A stretch of DNA of 64,000 bases from Bacteroides sp. (GTDB lineage: Bacteria > Bacteroidota > Bacteroidia > Bacteroidales > Muribaculaceae), in assembly GCA_014802265.1 (NCBI GenBank), contig JAAVCP010000058.1:62001-126000 (forward strand), in the 5' to 3' direction. The notes under the pieces are model-generated. The model worked only from the letters and a program-made list of their open reading frames with translations. It did not search any database and had not been told where the DNA came from. Of the stretch, positions 15,836-25,633 are shown piece after piece. Both the position numbers and the translations under genes were made by a program. The first letter of the stretch is position 1; each line of letters opens with the position of its first letter.

Positions 15836-17596
15836 TTAATCTTGATTATCATTTTGATGATTTTGAATGTTATTCTCTATATTTTTGATATTCTCTCTGA
15901 ATACTGACGGTGACACTCCGACACGTTGCCGGAACAGTGTGTAGAAGTTAGAAGACGATGTGAAGCCCACTTTTGCACCGATGGTTTTAAGTGCATCTGT
16001 ATTGTTGGGATCAGACAAAAGCTCTACCGCCTCGTTAAGCCGATATTCATTTACGTAGTTTGAAAACGATTTTCCGGAACGTTCATTAACCACTTGCGAC
16101 AGATAGGTGCGGTTGGTGGAGAGAAGTCCTGCAGCCTTGTCGAGAGATAGGGAGCTGTCACGGTATGCCCCTTCGTTCATCAGCTTTTCGAGCTGTTGGT
16201 AAATCTGATTCGACTTCTCGTTATTCAGTCCTCCTGTCGGGCGTGGGGTATCATGCTGTTGAGCCTGAGCGGTGGCTTGTTCAAGTTGCTCGCGTAGAAG
16301 TTTCTCGTTACGCATGTTTTCCAAATAGCGTGCTATGGTCTCATTATAGTCAGCTACTTTGCGGCGGTGATATATGAAACCTGCTATACATATCACGAGA
16401 AACACCACTCCGATAGCTATAAGGATGATTATAGTACGTCCGCGTTTCAGTATTTCAAGGCTCTGGCTTGCGTTCTTACGTTCCTCTTCGCTCACTCGGT
16501 TGCGTAGGTCAAGAATGGCGAATTCACGCTCCTTTTGCTCGGAGAAGAGGTTGAGGGTAACGGCAGTGTATTTCTTATAATAATCCAGGCTTTTGGCATA
16601 TTCTCCCTGTTGCTCATAAATTGTTGACATAAGTGCATATATCTCTTTCTCGAAAATCGTCACCTTATACTTACGTGACATGTCACTGACAGAATTAAGG
16701 AGTTTGAGCGCCTCGGTCAGACGCTTCTGCTCGATCAGAAACATAGCGTAGCAAAGACGGGAATAGACTTTGTCATAATTTGATGTGCCCGGATAATCTT
16801 CCATGCTCAGGAGATAAAACTTCTCGGCATTATCCGGTTTGCCAAGAGTCTTATATATGTCTCCCATAAAGGAGTTTAGATAACTTTTCTCCGATTCAAG
16901 ACCTGCATGATTGGCAAAGCCTTCTGCTTCTTTGAGATATTTCAGGGCTTCGTCAGATTTATGGTTATTAAAAAGATAGTTTGCCATGTTGCAGGCAGTG
17001 ATATATCGTGTTGACAGGTCGTTTGTCTCTTTGGAAATCTCGTATGCCTTAAGCGCATATTGCCAGCCGGAATTATCTTGCTTTTGGAAATATATGCTTG
17101 CCACAGTTGAAAGGGCTGCCGCCTCAGCGTTTTTGTCATTAAGTTTGCGGGAAGTCTCTAATTGCTCCGTGGCATAGTGAAGTGCCTGGGAGTAATCATT
17201 AATTATGCGCTGATAATAAGAAGATATGGTGCGAGCCACCACCATATAGCTTCTTGGATTATTATCTTTGAGCGAAGGGAGTTCCTTAATGAGGGTTTCT
17301 ATGGGGAGAGTAAAATCGGTGGTGTCGCGCATAGCGATAAGAGCGTGGAGATACATGGCATCTCCTGTCACTTCTTCGTCACGGTTTCTCTGGGAGCGTC
17401 CGAGACGGCGTAGCTCATCAGCCTTCTTCCCCAAAGCTTCATATTGTCTGGAGGAGATGGCGTTCTCACAATCTCTAAGTAGCATTTCCCCTTTGTCAGT
17501 CAAGGCAGCATTGCCCTGAAGCATGGCAACAAAGAGAAAGATGATAAGGATTATGCTTTCCCGGAGGTGACGTTTATGATGGTAGGTACTGGTCAA
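15836..17596 (-). CDS. Membrane-anchored TPR sensor with AraC-type DNA-binding domain (second locus)
   Basis: A 586-residue paralogue in architecture of the protein at 3828. It has a signal anchor (SIILIIFLFVAMLQG, about 14-28) and TPR repeats over about 35-370 (ALHYATEQLETSRKL, AEKFYLLSMEDYPG, KSLDYYKKYTAVTLN). One transmembrane helix (TIIILIAIGVVFLVICIAGF, about 386-408) is followed by a coiled coil. The C-terminal AraC HTH (about 490-580) has VGFTSSSNFYTLFRQRVGVS. The last residues are a low-complexity Asn/Gln/Asp tail. It lies 105 nt upstream of the two-gene surface operon on the same strand, so a sensor controlling those genes is the natural reading. Confidence 0.88.
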   Translation of the reverse strand: MTSTYHHKRHLRESIILIIFLFVAMLQGNAALTDKGEMLLRDCENAISSRQYEALGKKADELRRLGRSQRNRDEEVTGDAMYLHALIAMRDTTDFTLPIETLIKELPSLKDNNPRSYMVVARTISSYYQRIINDYSQALHYATEQLETSRKLNDKNAEAAALSTVASIYFQKQDNSGWQYALKAYEISKETNDLSTRYITACNMANYLFNNHKSDEALKYLKEAEGFANHAGLESEKSYLNSFMGDIYKTLGKPDNAEKFYLLSMEDYPGTSNYDKVYSRLCYAMFLIEQKRLTEALKLLNSVSDMSRKYKVTIFEKEIYALMSTIYEQQGEYAKSLDYYKKYTAVTLNLFSEQKEREFAILDLRNRVSEEERKNASQSLEILKRGRTIIILIAIGVVFLVICIAGFIYHRRKVADYNETIARYLENMRNEKLLREQLEQATAQAQQHDTPRPTGGLNNEKSNQIYQQLEKLMNEGAYRDSSLSLDKAAGLLSTNRTYLSQVVNERSGKSFSNYVNEYRLNEAVELLSDPNNTDALKTIGAKVGFTSSSNFYTLFRQRVGVSPSVFRENIKNIENNIQNHQNDNQD

Positions 17597-17740
17597 AACT
17601 GTTATCAGACGGGTGTTTGTATCGTCAAGTTACAAAATTATAAAATTTTACCCATAAAGTAGTATATTTGGTGTAAAAAAATATATTTTTTAACATTGCA
17701 GCTATATAGAGGAGGAATACAAACATAAGATGAATCCAAG

Positions 17741-17818
17741 CTAAAGCTTCCTCACGCAACCAAGATGCACGAGCCTCCGATGGCATTTATCTGTATCAGT
17801 TTCGTGAGGAAGCTTTAG
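17741..17818. repeat. REP-like inverted repeat left of RAYT 1
   Basis: Perfect 16-bp arms (CTAAAGCTTCCTCACG 17741-17756; its reverse complement 17803-17818) around a 46-nt loop, 16 bp from the end of the transposase gene. The arm matches, with one C/T change, the arm of the larger repeat at 18895-19100 on the other side of the gene. Confidence 0.85.
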
Positions 17819-17833
17819 TTTTCGATATGTGCA

Positions 17834-18808
17834 TTAGCACGGAAGAATTTTGGCACCGCGTGGGGGTAGGAGAGCAATGGCAGCGGCAATGGCGTTAAGT
17901 TTATGAGCTTGTTCATAGTGCATGGTGCGTGGTGGAGTAGCATATTCCTCGGTACTAATAATCAATAGGCGTCCATCGGTACACAAATCAAATAGGGTCT
18001 TGTAAGGTTTTGTCCTTTCGGATAATCTATAATCTACAATAATGATAATGCTGTTGCCATTAGCGATAGCCTGATGTCGGAAATGCTTTTCCTCCGGATT
18101 TATAAATGGCGACACAAGAACTCCTCCACAACGTATTGTTTCTTCCCAATCTTTAAGTTTGCTGTCGAGATTTGGGGTTTGGCTTCTGACCCGGCTGATT
18201 TTGACAAATGATTTCACAGGATTATCAAGAAGAAAAATATTTCCATAAAGTCCGCAACTTATCCCGTTGATCACAATTTTCAGTTTATGGAAGAAATATT
18301 CACTACACAATTTTTTAACCAGGTATCTACGTGGATTATCCGCAATATAATTGTAAAAGGCATCTTTAGCCCCGGCACGGAAGGCGATCTTATCATTAAA
18401 CCCCTCTTCAAACAGCGAGAGCTTCTCTTTAGCAAGCTGAGATTCCGGGAAGAGCGACCAATATCCACAGGTGCAGCCACTTTTAAACGAGGCAATTAAC
18501 GAACCCAGTGCCATTTTGGTGCGCTCAGTTACAAAAAGCTCGAAATGCAAATGATCAGGCATCGCTATTCTTCGGAGAATACGAAGCTGTGGATGATCAA
18601 TACATAATTTATCAAGGCATTTATAAATCAGGTTCCCAACTGGGTGAAGAGTAACAATAGGTAATATCTTTTTGGAAGCAGGATCAGGAGTGATTGAAGA
18701 GAAGAGAGGAGCAGCCGGCGATTTAAGCATAGTGATGATATAGATGCAGCGGCTCCGGTAATCATGCCCCTTGCATCTTCTGTTGAAGCTATGATGGAAA
18801 TCTGCCAT
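17834..18808 (-). CDS. REP-associated tyrosine transposase (RAYT, Y1 family), copy 1
   Basis: A 324-residue IS200/RAYT-type Y1 single-strand transposase. The N-terminal NRRCKGHDYRSRCIYIITM strand leads to the metal-binding His-x-His motif MPDHLHFELFV (about 100) and the helix DAFYNYIADNPRRYLVKKL, whose Tyr is the expected nucleophile. The C-terminal extension (about 200-324) with CGGVLVSPFINPEEKHFRHQ is shared with the RAYT at 20983, so both belong to one Bacteroidales RAYT subgroup. Inverted repeats on both sides carry the same core. RAYTs act on REP palindromes. The gene appears intact. Confidence 0.87.
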   Translation of the reverse strand: MADFHHSFNRRCKGHDYRSRCIYIITMLKSPAAPLFSSITPDPASKKILPIVTLHPVGNLIYKCLDKLCIDHPQLRILRRIAMPDHLHFELFVTERTKMALGSLIASFKSGCTCGYWSLFPESQLAKEKLSLFEEGFNDKIAFRAGAKDAFYNYIADNPRRYLVKKLCSEYFFHKLKIVINGISCGLYGNIFLLDNPVKSFVKISRVRSQTPNLDSKLKDWEETIRCGGVLVSPFINPEEKHFRHQAIANGNSIIIIVDYRLSERTKPYKTLFDLCTDGRLLIISTEEYATPPRTMHYEQAHKLNAIAAAIALLPPRGAKILPC

Positions 18809-18894
18809 AGTTATTAAGGGTAAGGCTTGTTGAGGCGTGAGATATAGATTCGATTCGGCTACATTGGGCTTTAGGATTTATGCTTGATTAAAGC

Positions 18895-19100
18895 AAGCTA
18901 AAGCTTTCTCACGGAACCAAGACACGCAAACCTCCAATAGAATTCGCTGAAATTATTTTCTGGTGCGATTGCTTCTTGTGAATTAGCTTTGGGGGGCGAT
19001 TGCCTCCTGCTGAATTAGCTTTGGGGCGTGATTGCTTCCTGCTGAATTAGCTGATGGAATTGATTTCTGCTGGAATAGTTGCGTGAGAAAGCTTTAGCTT
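18895..19100. repeat. REP/BIME-like element right of RAYT 1, with internal 31-32-bp tandem repeats
   Basis: Perfect 19-bp inverted arms (18895-18913 and 19082-19100, core AAGCTTTCTCACG) enclose 168 nt. Inside are three imperfect tandem copies of GATTGCTTCCTGCTGAATTA... starting at about 18967, 18998 and 19030, the last running into a degenerate fourth copy near 19055. This gene-free stretch (18809-19155) separates the RAYT from the amylase gene. Confidence 0.85.
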
Positions 19101-19155
19101 TTCTTATCAGCATGGCTACTGCTGCCTTTGCCGATAGAAATAAACCCGTAAGGGG

Positions 19156-20586
19156 TTATTTGTTTACAAATACAAGATATTGACCCTGCGTGAGAGAAGC
19201 AGGCAGCGTAGCAGCCTCGCCGGAGAAATAATTGACCATGCCGTCAACGGCAGGCTTATTGCCGGAGAATTCAAGAGCAGTTGCTTCTTTGCCGAGGTTG
19301 GTTAACACCACTACTTTTGAATCGTCTTTCTCACGGGAGAACACATATAGGTCAGGGCTTGATGTGGCATAGCTGATAAGTTCGCCACCTTCAAGACCGG
19401 CGGCAAGGGCATGCTGAGTATGTTTGAGGTTGTTGAGCTTCTGATAGAAAGTGAAATACATGTTGCGGGGTTCCCATTGCGGAGCCTTATCTTTCTCAAA
19501 GAACTCGAATGCGCGGTTCATACCTGTTTCCTGACCGGTATAAAGCATCGGCATACCCGGAAGTGTATAAGAGAGCACCGCGAAAGCATCAGTTAGGTTG
19601 CCGAGACGGTCAAACTCTGTCCCTTCCCAGGAATTGAGGTCATGGTTGGTCACCATGTTCATAAGATAGGTGTCTTTGGGATATTCCTCGTTTTGCTCGG
19701 CAAGCAACTTATCGATAGCCACTGCGTGTGTCTCGGGGAATTCTTTCACCTTACCGTCAGAGCCTTTGAATGTATATTGACCGGAAGTAGCAGCGATTGC
19801 GCTGAATAGGTCTTTCATAGGCCAGTTATAACCCATGTCGAAGCCATTTTTCTGAAGTTCGGGCTTACTTGCCTCTGCGAGCATGAAAACGTCTGCCTTT
19901 GCTGATTCGAGTTGTGGACGTGCCTCGTCCCAAAAGTCGGTGGGTACTTCGCCTGCCACGTCGCAACGGAAGCCGTCAACATCAATATCAGTTAGCCAAA
20001 ACTTCATGGCATCTATCATTCCTTTACGCATTTCCGGATTTGCATAGTCAAACACATATACGTCGGTCCAGTCGTATATGCCCATCATGTTGCCGAGAGA
20101 GTCTTTTTTATACCAGTCAGGATGTTCTGTCACCCACTTATTATCTCTTCCGGAATGGTTGGGCACCCAGTCAAGAATCACTTTCATGCCGTTGGCATGA
20201 GCTTTCTTAACCATCTCTTTGAATTGGTCGATAGTTCCGAATTCAGGGTTAAAGGCAGTGTAATCAGCAACGGAGTAATAACTGCCGAGGGTGCCTTTGC
20301 GGTCCTGTTTACTGATGGGATGGATAGGCATCATCCAAAGAATGTCAACGCCGAGGTCTTTGAGGCGCGGAAGCTGGGCAGCGAATGAGTTGACAGACCC
20401 GTCGTCGGAATATTGACGCAGGTTTACCTCATAGATCACAGCGTTGCGGCTCCATTCAGGGTGTTTCACTGCGGTGAAAGTAGAGTCGCGTTCTTCCCCA
20501 TCTTGCTTGTTTGCGTTAGTTTTCCCGCCACAGGCAGAAAAGAGGAGTGCCCCGATTAAGCCAAGGGCTGAAAAGATTCTTTTCAT
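19156..20586 (-). CDS. GH13 alpha-amylase family lipoprotein
   Basis: A 476-residue protein with a lipoprotein signal (LIGALLFSAC, Cys19). It then has a (beta/alpha)8 GH13 catalytic domain: region I DWVPNHSG (139-146), region II GFRCDVAG with nucleophile Asp209, region III FMLAEASK with acid/base Glu238, and region IV MVTNHD with Asp316. All three carboxylates are present. A short C-terminal beta domain ends TLPASLTQGQYLVFV. It should hydrolyse alpha-1,4 glucans (starch, maltodextrin) at the outer membrane or periplasm. No susC/susD pair is next to it. It stands alone between two RAYT elements, and an imperfect hairpin (about 19138-19160) overlaps its stop. Confidence 0.93.
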   Translation of the reverse strand: MKRIFSALGLIGALLFSACGGKTNANKQDGEERDSTFTAVKHPEWSRNAVIYEVNLRQYSDDGSVNSFAAQLPRLKDLGVDILWMMPIHPISKQDRKGTLGSYYSVADYTAFNPEFGTIDQFKEMVKKAHANGMKVILDWVPNHSGRDNKWVTEHPDWYKKDSLGNMMGIYDWTDVYVFDYANPEMRKGMIDAMKFWLTDIDVDGFRCDVAGEVPTDFWDEARPQLESAKADVFMLAEASKPELQKNGFDMGYNWPMKDLFSAIAATSGQYTFKGSDGKVKEFPETHAVAIDKLLAEQNEEYPKDTYLMNMVTNHDLNSWEGTEFDRLGNLTDAFAVLSYTLPGMPMLYTGQETGMNRAFEFFEKDKAPQWEPRNMYFTFYQKLNNLKHTQHALAAGLEGGELISYATSSPDLYVFSREKDDSKVVVLTNLGKEATALEFSGNKPAVDGMVNYFSGEAATLPASLTQGQYLVFVNK

Positions 20587-20763
20587 GACTTTGTAAGAAT
20601 TTAATTTAGATTATTGAATTTGTCAAAGAGGGATAACACTCTCTTAATAGGCTTTCTGTGGCAAAGTTAAGCAAAAACTTTGAAAAGAAAAAGAATAAAA
20701 GCACAATACAAGCATAAAAAGGAATAAAAGTGTAAACATAATCGTTAAAATAAATATGAGGCT

Positions 20764-20942
20764 TCGCGCTTACGCGCTTCACACCCGGTTCAAAACCTTT
20801 CGGTTGTCATGCTGATCGGTGGACACAAAACTATAAGAAATGCAGAAAATAATTAGTATTTTGAAAAATTGGTAGGGGACATGTTTGAATTGGAAGAAAG
20901 CGGAAATGAGTTTTGAACCGGGTGTGAAGCGCGTAAGCGCGA
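20764..20942. repeat. Perfect 33-bp inverted repeat upstream of RAYT 2
   Basis: Arms 20764-20796 and 20910-20942 are exact reverse complements over 33 bp (each containing CGCGCTTACGCGCTTCACAC) with a 113-nt centre, 41 nt before the RAYT start codon. The arm itself contains the smaller palindromic GCGCTTACGCGC. The rest of the 20587-20982 gap holds only AT-rich sequence. Confidence 0.9.
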
Positions 20943-20982
20943 GATAATAAACTACTGAAAAAGGATTATAAATCTCCTCTTT

Positions 20983-21939
20983 ATGAACGAGTTTACCCAT
21001 AAATTCACTCGGAGAAAGCATGGTCATGATTATCGCGACCCTGCCATCTATCATATAATTTTAAAGAAGAGAGAAGGTATATCAGCGTTTGGAAAGCTTA
21101 CGGGCGATCCTCGTATACCTTCCGGTAGACCCGGGTGTGCTACAATTAATCATACTCTATTAGGCAAGATTATAAATAAGGGAATATACAATCTTCAATA
21201 TTTTTGTCCCCATATACAGATTTACCAGTATATGACTATGCCAGATCATGTGCATATATTACTGAGAGTTAAGGAAAGGCTTCCAAGGGTATTAGGACAG
21301 TATATCGGAGGGTTGAAGACGGGGGTCAGGACAAAATGGGAAGAGATAAAACTGAAAGAAGGTATTGCTGTAAGAGGGAATATTTTTGAGGATAATTTCA
21401 CTGATAAAATTATTCATCCGGGTAGAAATCTTGATACGGTGTTTCGTTATATAAGGGAAAATCCTCATAGACTTGCGGTGCGTAAATTATATCCGGAGTT
21501 CTTCCAAAGAGCAAGAATGATAAGGATCAAAGGTAATCTTTATGAGGCTTATGGAAATCTGTTCCATCTCCGCAATCCTTTTAAAAGCCAGGTAATTGTT
21601 CATAGGGTAAATTCCACGGAAAAAAACGAACATCTTCAAGAAGAATGGGTAGAGGAGATTTTTTCAGGTGGAGTGCTTGTGTCTCCTTTCATTTCCGCCA
21701 TAGAGAAGAAAGTGTATAAGGATGCTATTGAAGCCGGAGGCAAAATTATCCACATTCAAAAGGATGCTTTCAGTGAGCGCTACAAACCGGCAGAAAGGGA
21801 GTTTCAGCTTTGCTGTGAAGGGAGATTGCTAATCATTGCACCGGTTAAGTCTATGGGAAAAGCTCTTACGAGGGATATTTGCAAGAATATGAATGCATTA
21901 GCAGAGGCAATCGTAAAGGGAGATTTTGAGATTGGGTGA
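20983..21939 (+). CDS. REP-associated tyrosine transposase (RAYT, Y1 family), copy 2
   Basis: A 318-residue Y1 transposase homologous to the 17834-18808 protein. It has N-terminal FTRRKHGHDYRDPAIYHII, the metal-binding MPDHVHILLRV motif (about 90), and the tyrosine helix VFRYIRENPHRLAVRKL. The shared C-terminal extension contains SGGVLVSPFISAIEKKVYK and ERYKPAEREFQLCCEGRLLI. The two proteins are clearly diverged, so this is not a recent duplication. Each is associated with a different palindrome sequence, as expected when each RAYT keeps its own REP partner. Confidence 0.87.
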   Translation: MNEFTHKFTRRKHGHDYRDPAIYHIILKKREGISAFGKLTGDPRIPSGRPGCATINHTLLGKIINKGIYNLQYFCPHIQIYQYMTMPDHVHILLRVKERLPRVLGQYIGGLKTGVRTKWEEIKLKEGIAVRGNIFEDNFTDKIIHPGRNLDTVFRYIRENPHRLAVRKLYPEFFQRARMIRIKGNLYEAYGNLFHLRNPFKSQVIVHRVNSTEKNEHLQEEWVEEIFSGGVLVSPFISAIEKKVYKDAIEAGGKIIHIQKDAFSERYKPAEREFQLCCEGRLLIIAPVKSMGKALTRDICKNMNALAEAIVKGDFEIG

Positions 21940-21946
21940 TAAAGAC

Positions 21947-22013
21947 GAGGCTTCTTGATTACGCGCTTTAACTAGGGTTAAAATTCCTTTTATGCAACAG
22001 AAGCTTCACATAA
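21947..22013. repeat. Diverged REP-like sequence downstream of RAYT 2
   Basis: The stretch beginning GAGGCTTC (21947-21954), followed by GATTACGCGCTTTAACTAGG, aligns with the left-hand element beginning GAGGCTTC at 20758. The following GAAGCTTCACATAAGG half is a weak inverted partner. The homology is imperfect. Confidence 0.5.
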
Positions 22014-22034
22014 GGATTAAAATTCTTTATTAAA

Positions 22035-22622
22035 ATGATAGTTATGGAAGAAGATAAGAGAAGATGGAAGACGCTGGAGAGTGAGATAATCGTTTCCAGA
22101 CCGCCGTGGCTGAGAGTGAGGCATGATAAGGTGCAACTTCCTGACGGAAGGATAAATCCGGAGTTCTATGTGCTGGAATATCCTGACTGGGTGAATGTAA
22201 TAGCCATTACGGAAGACGGTAAGTTTGTCATGGAACTGCAATACCGCTACGGACTTGATCGAACCGGCTATGAGATATGCGCCGGAGTGATGGAAAAAGG
22301 GGAGACCCCTGAGCAGGCGGCACGTCGTGAGTTAGAGGAAGAAACAGGCTATACGGGAGGAGAATGGGAACATATCATGACTATTTCCGGCAATTCAAGC
22401 ACCACAAACAATCTGACCCACTGCTTCATTGCCCGTGGTGTGCGTCCATCAGGGAAACGGCATCTTGACAGCACTGAAGATCTCGATGTTGTCCTTATGA
22501 CTGAAGAAGAAGTTCGTTCCCTTTTAATCAATGATAAGGTGTCGCAAAGTCTTATGGCTGCTCCTCTGTGGCGATATTTTGCCATGAAATGTGAGTCCCG
22601 GCTTCAAGATGAGCATAAATAA
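22035..22622 (+). CDS. NUDIX hydrolase (ADP-ribose pyrophosphatase-like)
   Basis: A 195-residue protein with a complete Nudix box at residues 84-106 (G-x5-E-x7-REL-x-EE-x-G-Y). Preceding strands AITEDGKFVMELQYRYG and the YEICAGVME lead-in resemble ADP-ribose/NDP-sugar pyrophosphatases. A second Met at residue 4 may be the true start. It lies upstream of metG on the same strand, but a strong promoter (22643-22674) separates them. The substrate cannot be fixed from sequence alone. Confidence 0.88.
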   Translation: MIVMEEDKRRWKTLESEIIVSRPPWLRVRHDKVQLPDGRINPEFYVLEYPDWVNVIAITEDGKFVMELQYRYGLDRTGYEICAGVMEKGETPEQAARRELEEETGYTGGEWEHIMTISGNSSTTNNLTHCFIARGVRPSGKRHLDSTEDLDVVLMTEEEVRSLLINDKVSQSLMAAPLWRYFAMKCESRLQDEHK

Positions 22623-22642
22623 ACTCCACGGTGCAATATAAT

Positions 22643-22674
22643 TTGCCCAAAAGGAAAGGATTATGTAATTTTGC
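22643..22674 (+). promoter_or_regulatory. Promoter of metG
   Basis: TTTG (22643-22646), exactly 20 nt, TAATTTTG (22667-22674) followed by CA. The roughly 100-nt leader contains a CAACAGC-TT-GCTGTTG hairpin (about 22716-22733). Confidence 0.75.
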
Positions 22675-22781
22675 AAAATAATTGTTGGAGGTGGAATATA
22701 TGTGTTAACGTGCCAACAGCTTGCTGTTGCCCCCATTCCAACCATAAACGACAGACCAACAACGATAAATCAATGATATAA

Positions 22782-24821
22782 ATGGAAAAGAATTTCAAAC
22801 GCACGCTTATTACTTCTGCGCTGCCGTACGCCAATGGTCCCGTTCATATCGGACATCTTGCCGGCGTGTATGTTCCCGCCGACATCTATGCACGTTATCT
22901 CCGTCTCAAAGGGGAAGAGGTAATGTTTGTGGGTGGTAGCGACGAGCATGGTGTGCCCATCACAATCAAGGCACGTAAAGAGGGTGTGACTCCCCAGGAT
23001 ATAGTTGACCGCTATCATAAGATTATTAAGGACTCTTTCGAGGAACTTGGCATATCTTTCGACGTCTACGGACGCACAACTTCTGACACTCACCGTAAGA
23101 CAGCCTCTGATTTCTTCCGCACCCTTTATGACAAAGGGGAATTTGTGGAGAAGACATCAATGCAGCTTTATGATGATGAGGTAGGTGAGTTTCTTGCAGA
23201 CCGATATGTGACAGGCACCTGCCCTCATTGCGGCAATGAGGGGGCATACGGCGACCAATGTGAAAAATGCGGCACATCGCTTAGTCCCACAGACCTTATC
23301 AACCCGAAATCAGCCCTCTCAGGTAGCACTCCCGTGATGAAGGAGACCAAACATTGGTATCTTCCCCTCGACAAATGGGAGCCTACACTCCGCAAGTGGA
23401 TTCTTGAAGACCATAAGGAATGGCGTCCCAACGTATATGGTCAATGTAAATCATGGCTTGACATGGGTCTTCAGCCGAGAGCTGTGAGCCGTGACTTGAA
23501 ATGGGGTATTCCTGTGCCTGTAGAGGGTGCCGAAGGGAAGGTGCTTTATGTGTGGTTTGATGCCCCGATAGGCTATATCTCCAACACAATTGACTGTGTG
23601 GGTGATGAATGGGAAAAATGGTGGAAAGATCCCGAGACACGTATGCTTCATTTTATAGGTAAAGACAACATCGTGTTCCACTGCATAGTTTTCCCGGCGA
23701 TGCTGCTGGCTCATGGCGGTTACAATCTCCCTGATAATGTCCCTGCCAATGAGTTCCTTAATCTTGAGGACGATAAGATTTCCACTTCACGCAACTGGGC
23801 AGTGTGGCTACATGAATATTTACGTGAATTGCCCGGTAAGCAGGACGTATTGCGCTATGTGCTGACTGCCAATGCTCCGGAGGCTAAAGACAATAATTTC
23901 ACCTGGAAAGATTTCCAAGCACGCAACAATAATGAGCTTGTGGCTATCCTTGGCAATTTCGTCAACCGTGCCACTGTGCTTGTGCATAAATATTATGGAG
24001 GCATGGTGCCGGCTGTCGGTGAACTGACTGAGACTGACAAGGCGGCAATGAATGAAATCAGAAACTCCATAGCCAGCCTTTCTGACAATCTTGACCATTT
24101 CAAGTTCCGCGAGGGATTGAAAGATGCTATGAATGTGGCTCGAATCGGCAACAAGTATCTTGCCGACTCAGAACCTTGGAAATTAATCAAGACTGACCCA
24201 GTGCGCACAGCCACTATTCTCAACATAGCCATTCAGATATGTGCTAATCTGGCAGTAGTGTTTGAGCCGTTTACACCCTTTATGGCAGCCAAACTTGCAG
24301 AGCAGCTTCGTCTTAAAGAGCTGAAATGGGACATGACTGGTAAGTTTGATCTTGTGGCAGACGGAGTTGAGATTGGTAAGCCGGAACTCTTGTTTGAAAA
24401 GATTGAAGACAGCGTCGTAGAGGCACAGGTGAAAAAACTCCTTGATGCAAAAGAGAAGAACCTTCTCGATGCATGGAAACCGGAAGAGGTCAAAGCTGAA
24501 GTTGATTTCCCCACTTTTGAGAAACTTGATATTCGTGTAGGTAAAGTGCTGGAATGCGAGAAAGTTCCCAAGGCAGATAAGCTCCTTAAGTTTAAGATCG
24601 ATGACGGCATGGGAGGCAGAACCATTGTGAGCGGTATTGCCAAATTTTATAAGCCGGAAGATTTGGTTGGCAAAGAAGTTTGCTTCATAGCCAATTTCGC
24701 GCCGCGTAAACTGAAAGGTGTTGAGAGCCAGGGTATGATTCTCAGCGCACAAGATGCTGACGGACGCCTTGTAGTGATAGGTCCTACGGGAGAAGTTCGT
24801 CCGGGGAGCAGCGTTGGCTGA
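22782..24821 (+). CDS. metG: Methionyl-tRNA synthetase
   Basis: A 679-residue class I synthetase. The HIGH motif is in [10 protein letters not shown] (about 20-29). A zinc-knuckle insert has CPHCG and CEKCG (about 147-165), and the KMSKS equivalent is KISTS (about 335). An alpha-helical anticodon-binding domain follows, and a C-terminal Trbp111/EMAP-like tRNA-binding domain runs from about 580 ([20 protein letters not shown]). It charges tRNA-Met and tRNA-fMet. The length fits the form with the fused C-terminal domain. The 3' end overlaps the convergent SprT-like gene by 38 bp. Confidence 0.98.
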   Translation: MEKNFKRTLITSALPYANGPVHIGHLAGVYVPADIYARYLRLKGEEVMFVGGSDEHGVPITIKARKEGVTPQDIVDRYHKIIKDSFEELGISFDVYGRTTSDTHRKTASDFFRTLYDKGEFVEKTSMQLYDDEVGEFLADRYVTGTCPHCGNEGAYGDQCEKCGTSLSPTDLINPKSALSGSTPVMKETKHWYLPLDKWEPTLRKWILEDHKEWRPNVYGQCKSWLDMGLQPRAVSRDLKWGIPVPVEGAEGKVLYVWFDAPIGYISNTIDCVGDEWEKWWKDPETRMLHFIGKDNIVFHCIVFPAMLLAHGGYNLPDNVPANEFLNLEDDKISTSRNWAVWLHEYLRELPGKQDVLRYVLTANAPEAKDNNFTWKDFQARNNNELVAILGNFVNRATVLVHKYYGGMVPAVGELTETDKAAMNEIRNSIASLSDNLDHFKFREGLKDAMNVARIGNKYLADSEPWKLIKTDPVRTATILNIAIQICANLAVVFEPFTPFMAAKLAEQLRLKELKWDMTGKFDLVADGVEIGKPELLFEKIEDSVVEAQVKKLLDAKEKNLLDAWKPEEVKAEVDFPTFEKLDIRVGKVLECEKVPKADKLLKFKIDDGMGGRTIVSGIAKFYKPEDLVGKEVCFIANFAPRKLKGVESQGMILSAQDADGRLVVIGPTGEVRPGSSVG

Positions 24822-25488
24822 TCGCACGGATAGCTGCACCTTCTTTTTGGAGAATTAATGCTCCCCTAAGATGAGGAAGCAGTTCTCCGGTAGTGGTGAG
24901 ATATAGCTTAGGCTTCATCACGCGGGGGAAACGGTTAAACCAGGGATCAGTTGACCCGATCCACCTATAACTCACTACATTTGGAAAGAACCGGGAAATT
25001 TCCCACAGGTCAAAGATACGTGTTTTAGCGGCGGGTGCCACACCGAGGCGTCCGTCGCTAAATTTTGCAAGGCAGAGGTAGTGTCCGCGAATGCGGCTGC
25101 TACCAGGCTCCTTTTGTTCCGGAGTCGATTTTGCTGAGATTTTGATATGCCTATTGAACAGGCGATTGATTTCTATCATTTTACCTTGAAACACGGTGCC
25201 ATGGGAAGAGGTGTCTTCAATCCCGTTGGCAGCAATGTAAAGATGAATCATCTCATGAATAACCACATCTTCCCACTCCTTCTCCGGCAGGTCAAAATCA
25301 AGACTGATGCGCAGTTCGAAGTCAGAGCATTCCTTCTTGAATAGTGAACGGCGAACCCGATAAGCGAGTTTCCCGTGAAATGTGCGTGCGTGGGTCAGGC
25401 GAAAGGATGGGATAGGTAATTTCTTTTCGAAAATAAGAGTGTTATACTGGTGAAAAGTTTTCACTATGAATGTCAAATTAGGAATCAT
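24784..25488 (-). CDS. SprT-like zinc metallopeptidase domain protein
   Basis: A 234-residue protein. The N-terminal SprT-like domain has the zinc motif [11 protein letters not shown] (HExxH, about 86-90) and [15 protein letters not shown], whose downstream His provides the third ligand. Known relatives (SprT, Spartan) are DNA-associated or cytosolic metalloproteases; the bacterial substrate is not established. The C-terminal half (about 135-234), with [18 protein letters not shown], is less characterised. It is convergent with metG, overlapping its last 38 bp, and divergent from the glycosyltransferase at 25634. Confidence 0.8.
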   Translation of the reverse strand: MIPNLTFIVKTFHQYNTLIFEKKLPIPSFRLTHARTFHGKLAYRVRRSLFKKECSDFELRISLDFDLPEKEWEDVVIHEMIHLYIAANGIEDTSSHGTVFQGKMIEINRLFNRHIKISAKSTPEQKEPGSSRIRGHYLCLAKFSDGRLGVAPAAKTRIFDLWEISRFFPNVVSYRWIGSTDPWFNRFPRVMKPKLYLTTTGELLPHLRGALILQKEGAAIRAISQRCSPDELLP

Positions 25489-25633
25489 AAACGATGTGAT
25501 GATAGCTGATAAGTTGAAATTTTTGTCAAAGAAAACGAAAAATTATGGTATTTCCAAATTTTATGCTTACCTTTACCGATTATTTGATAAATTGATTTAC
25601 AATTTGAACACCTAATAAATAATACCGACCCTT

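Noticed and set aside
24183..24839. 218-residue minus-strand ORF in metG
   Set aside because: A shadow frame with no recognisable protein pattern; metG is certain.
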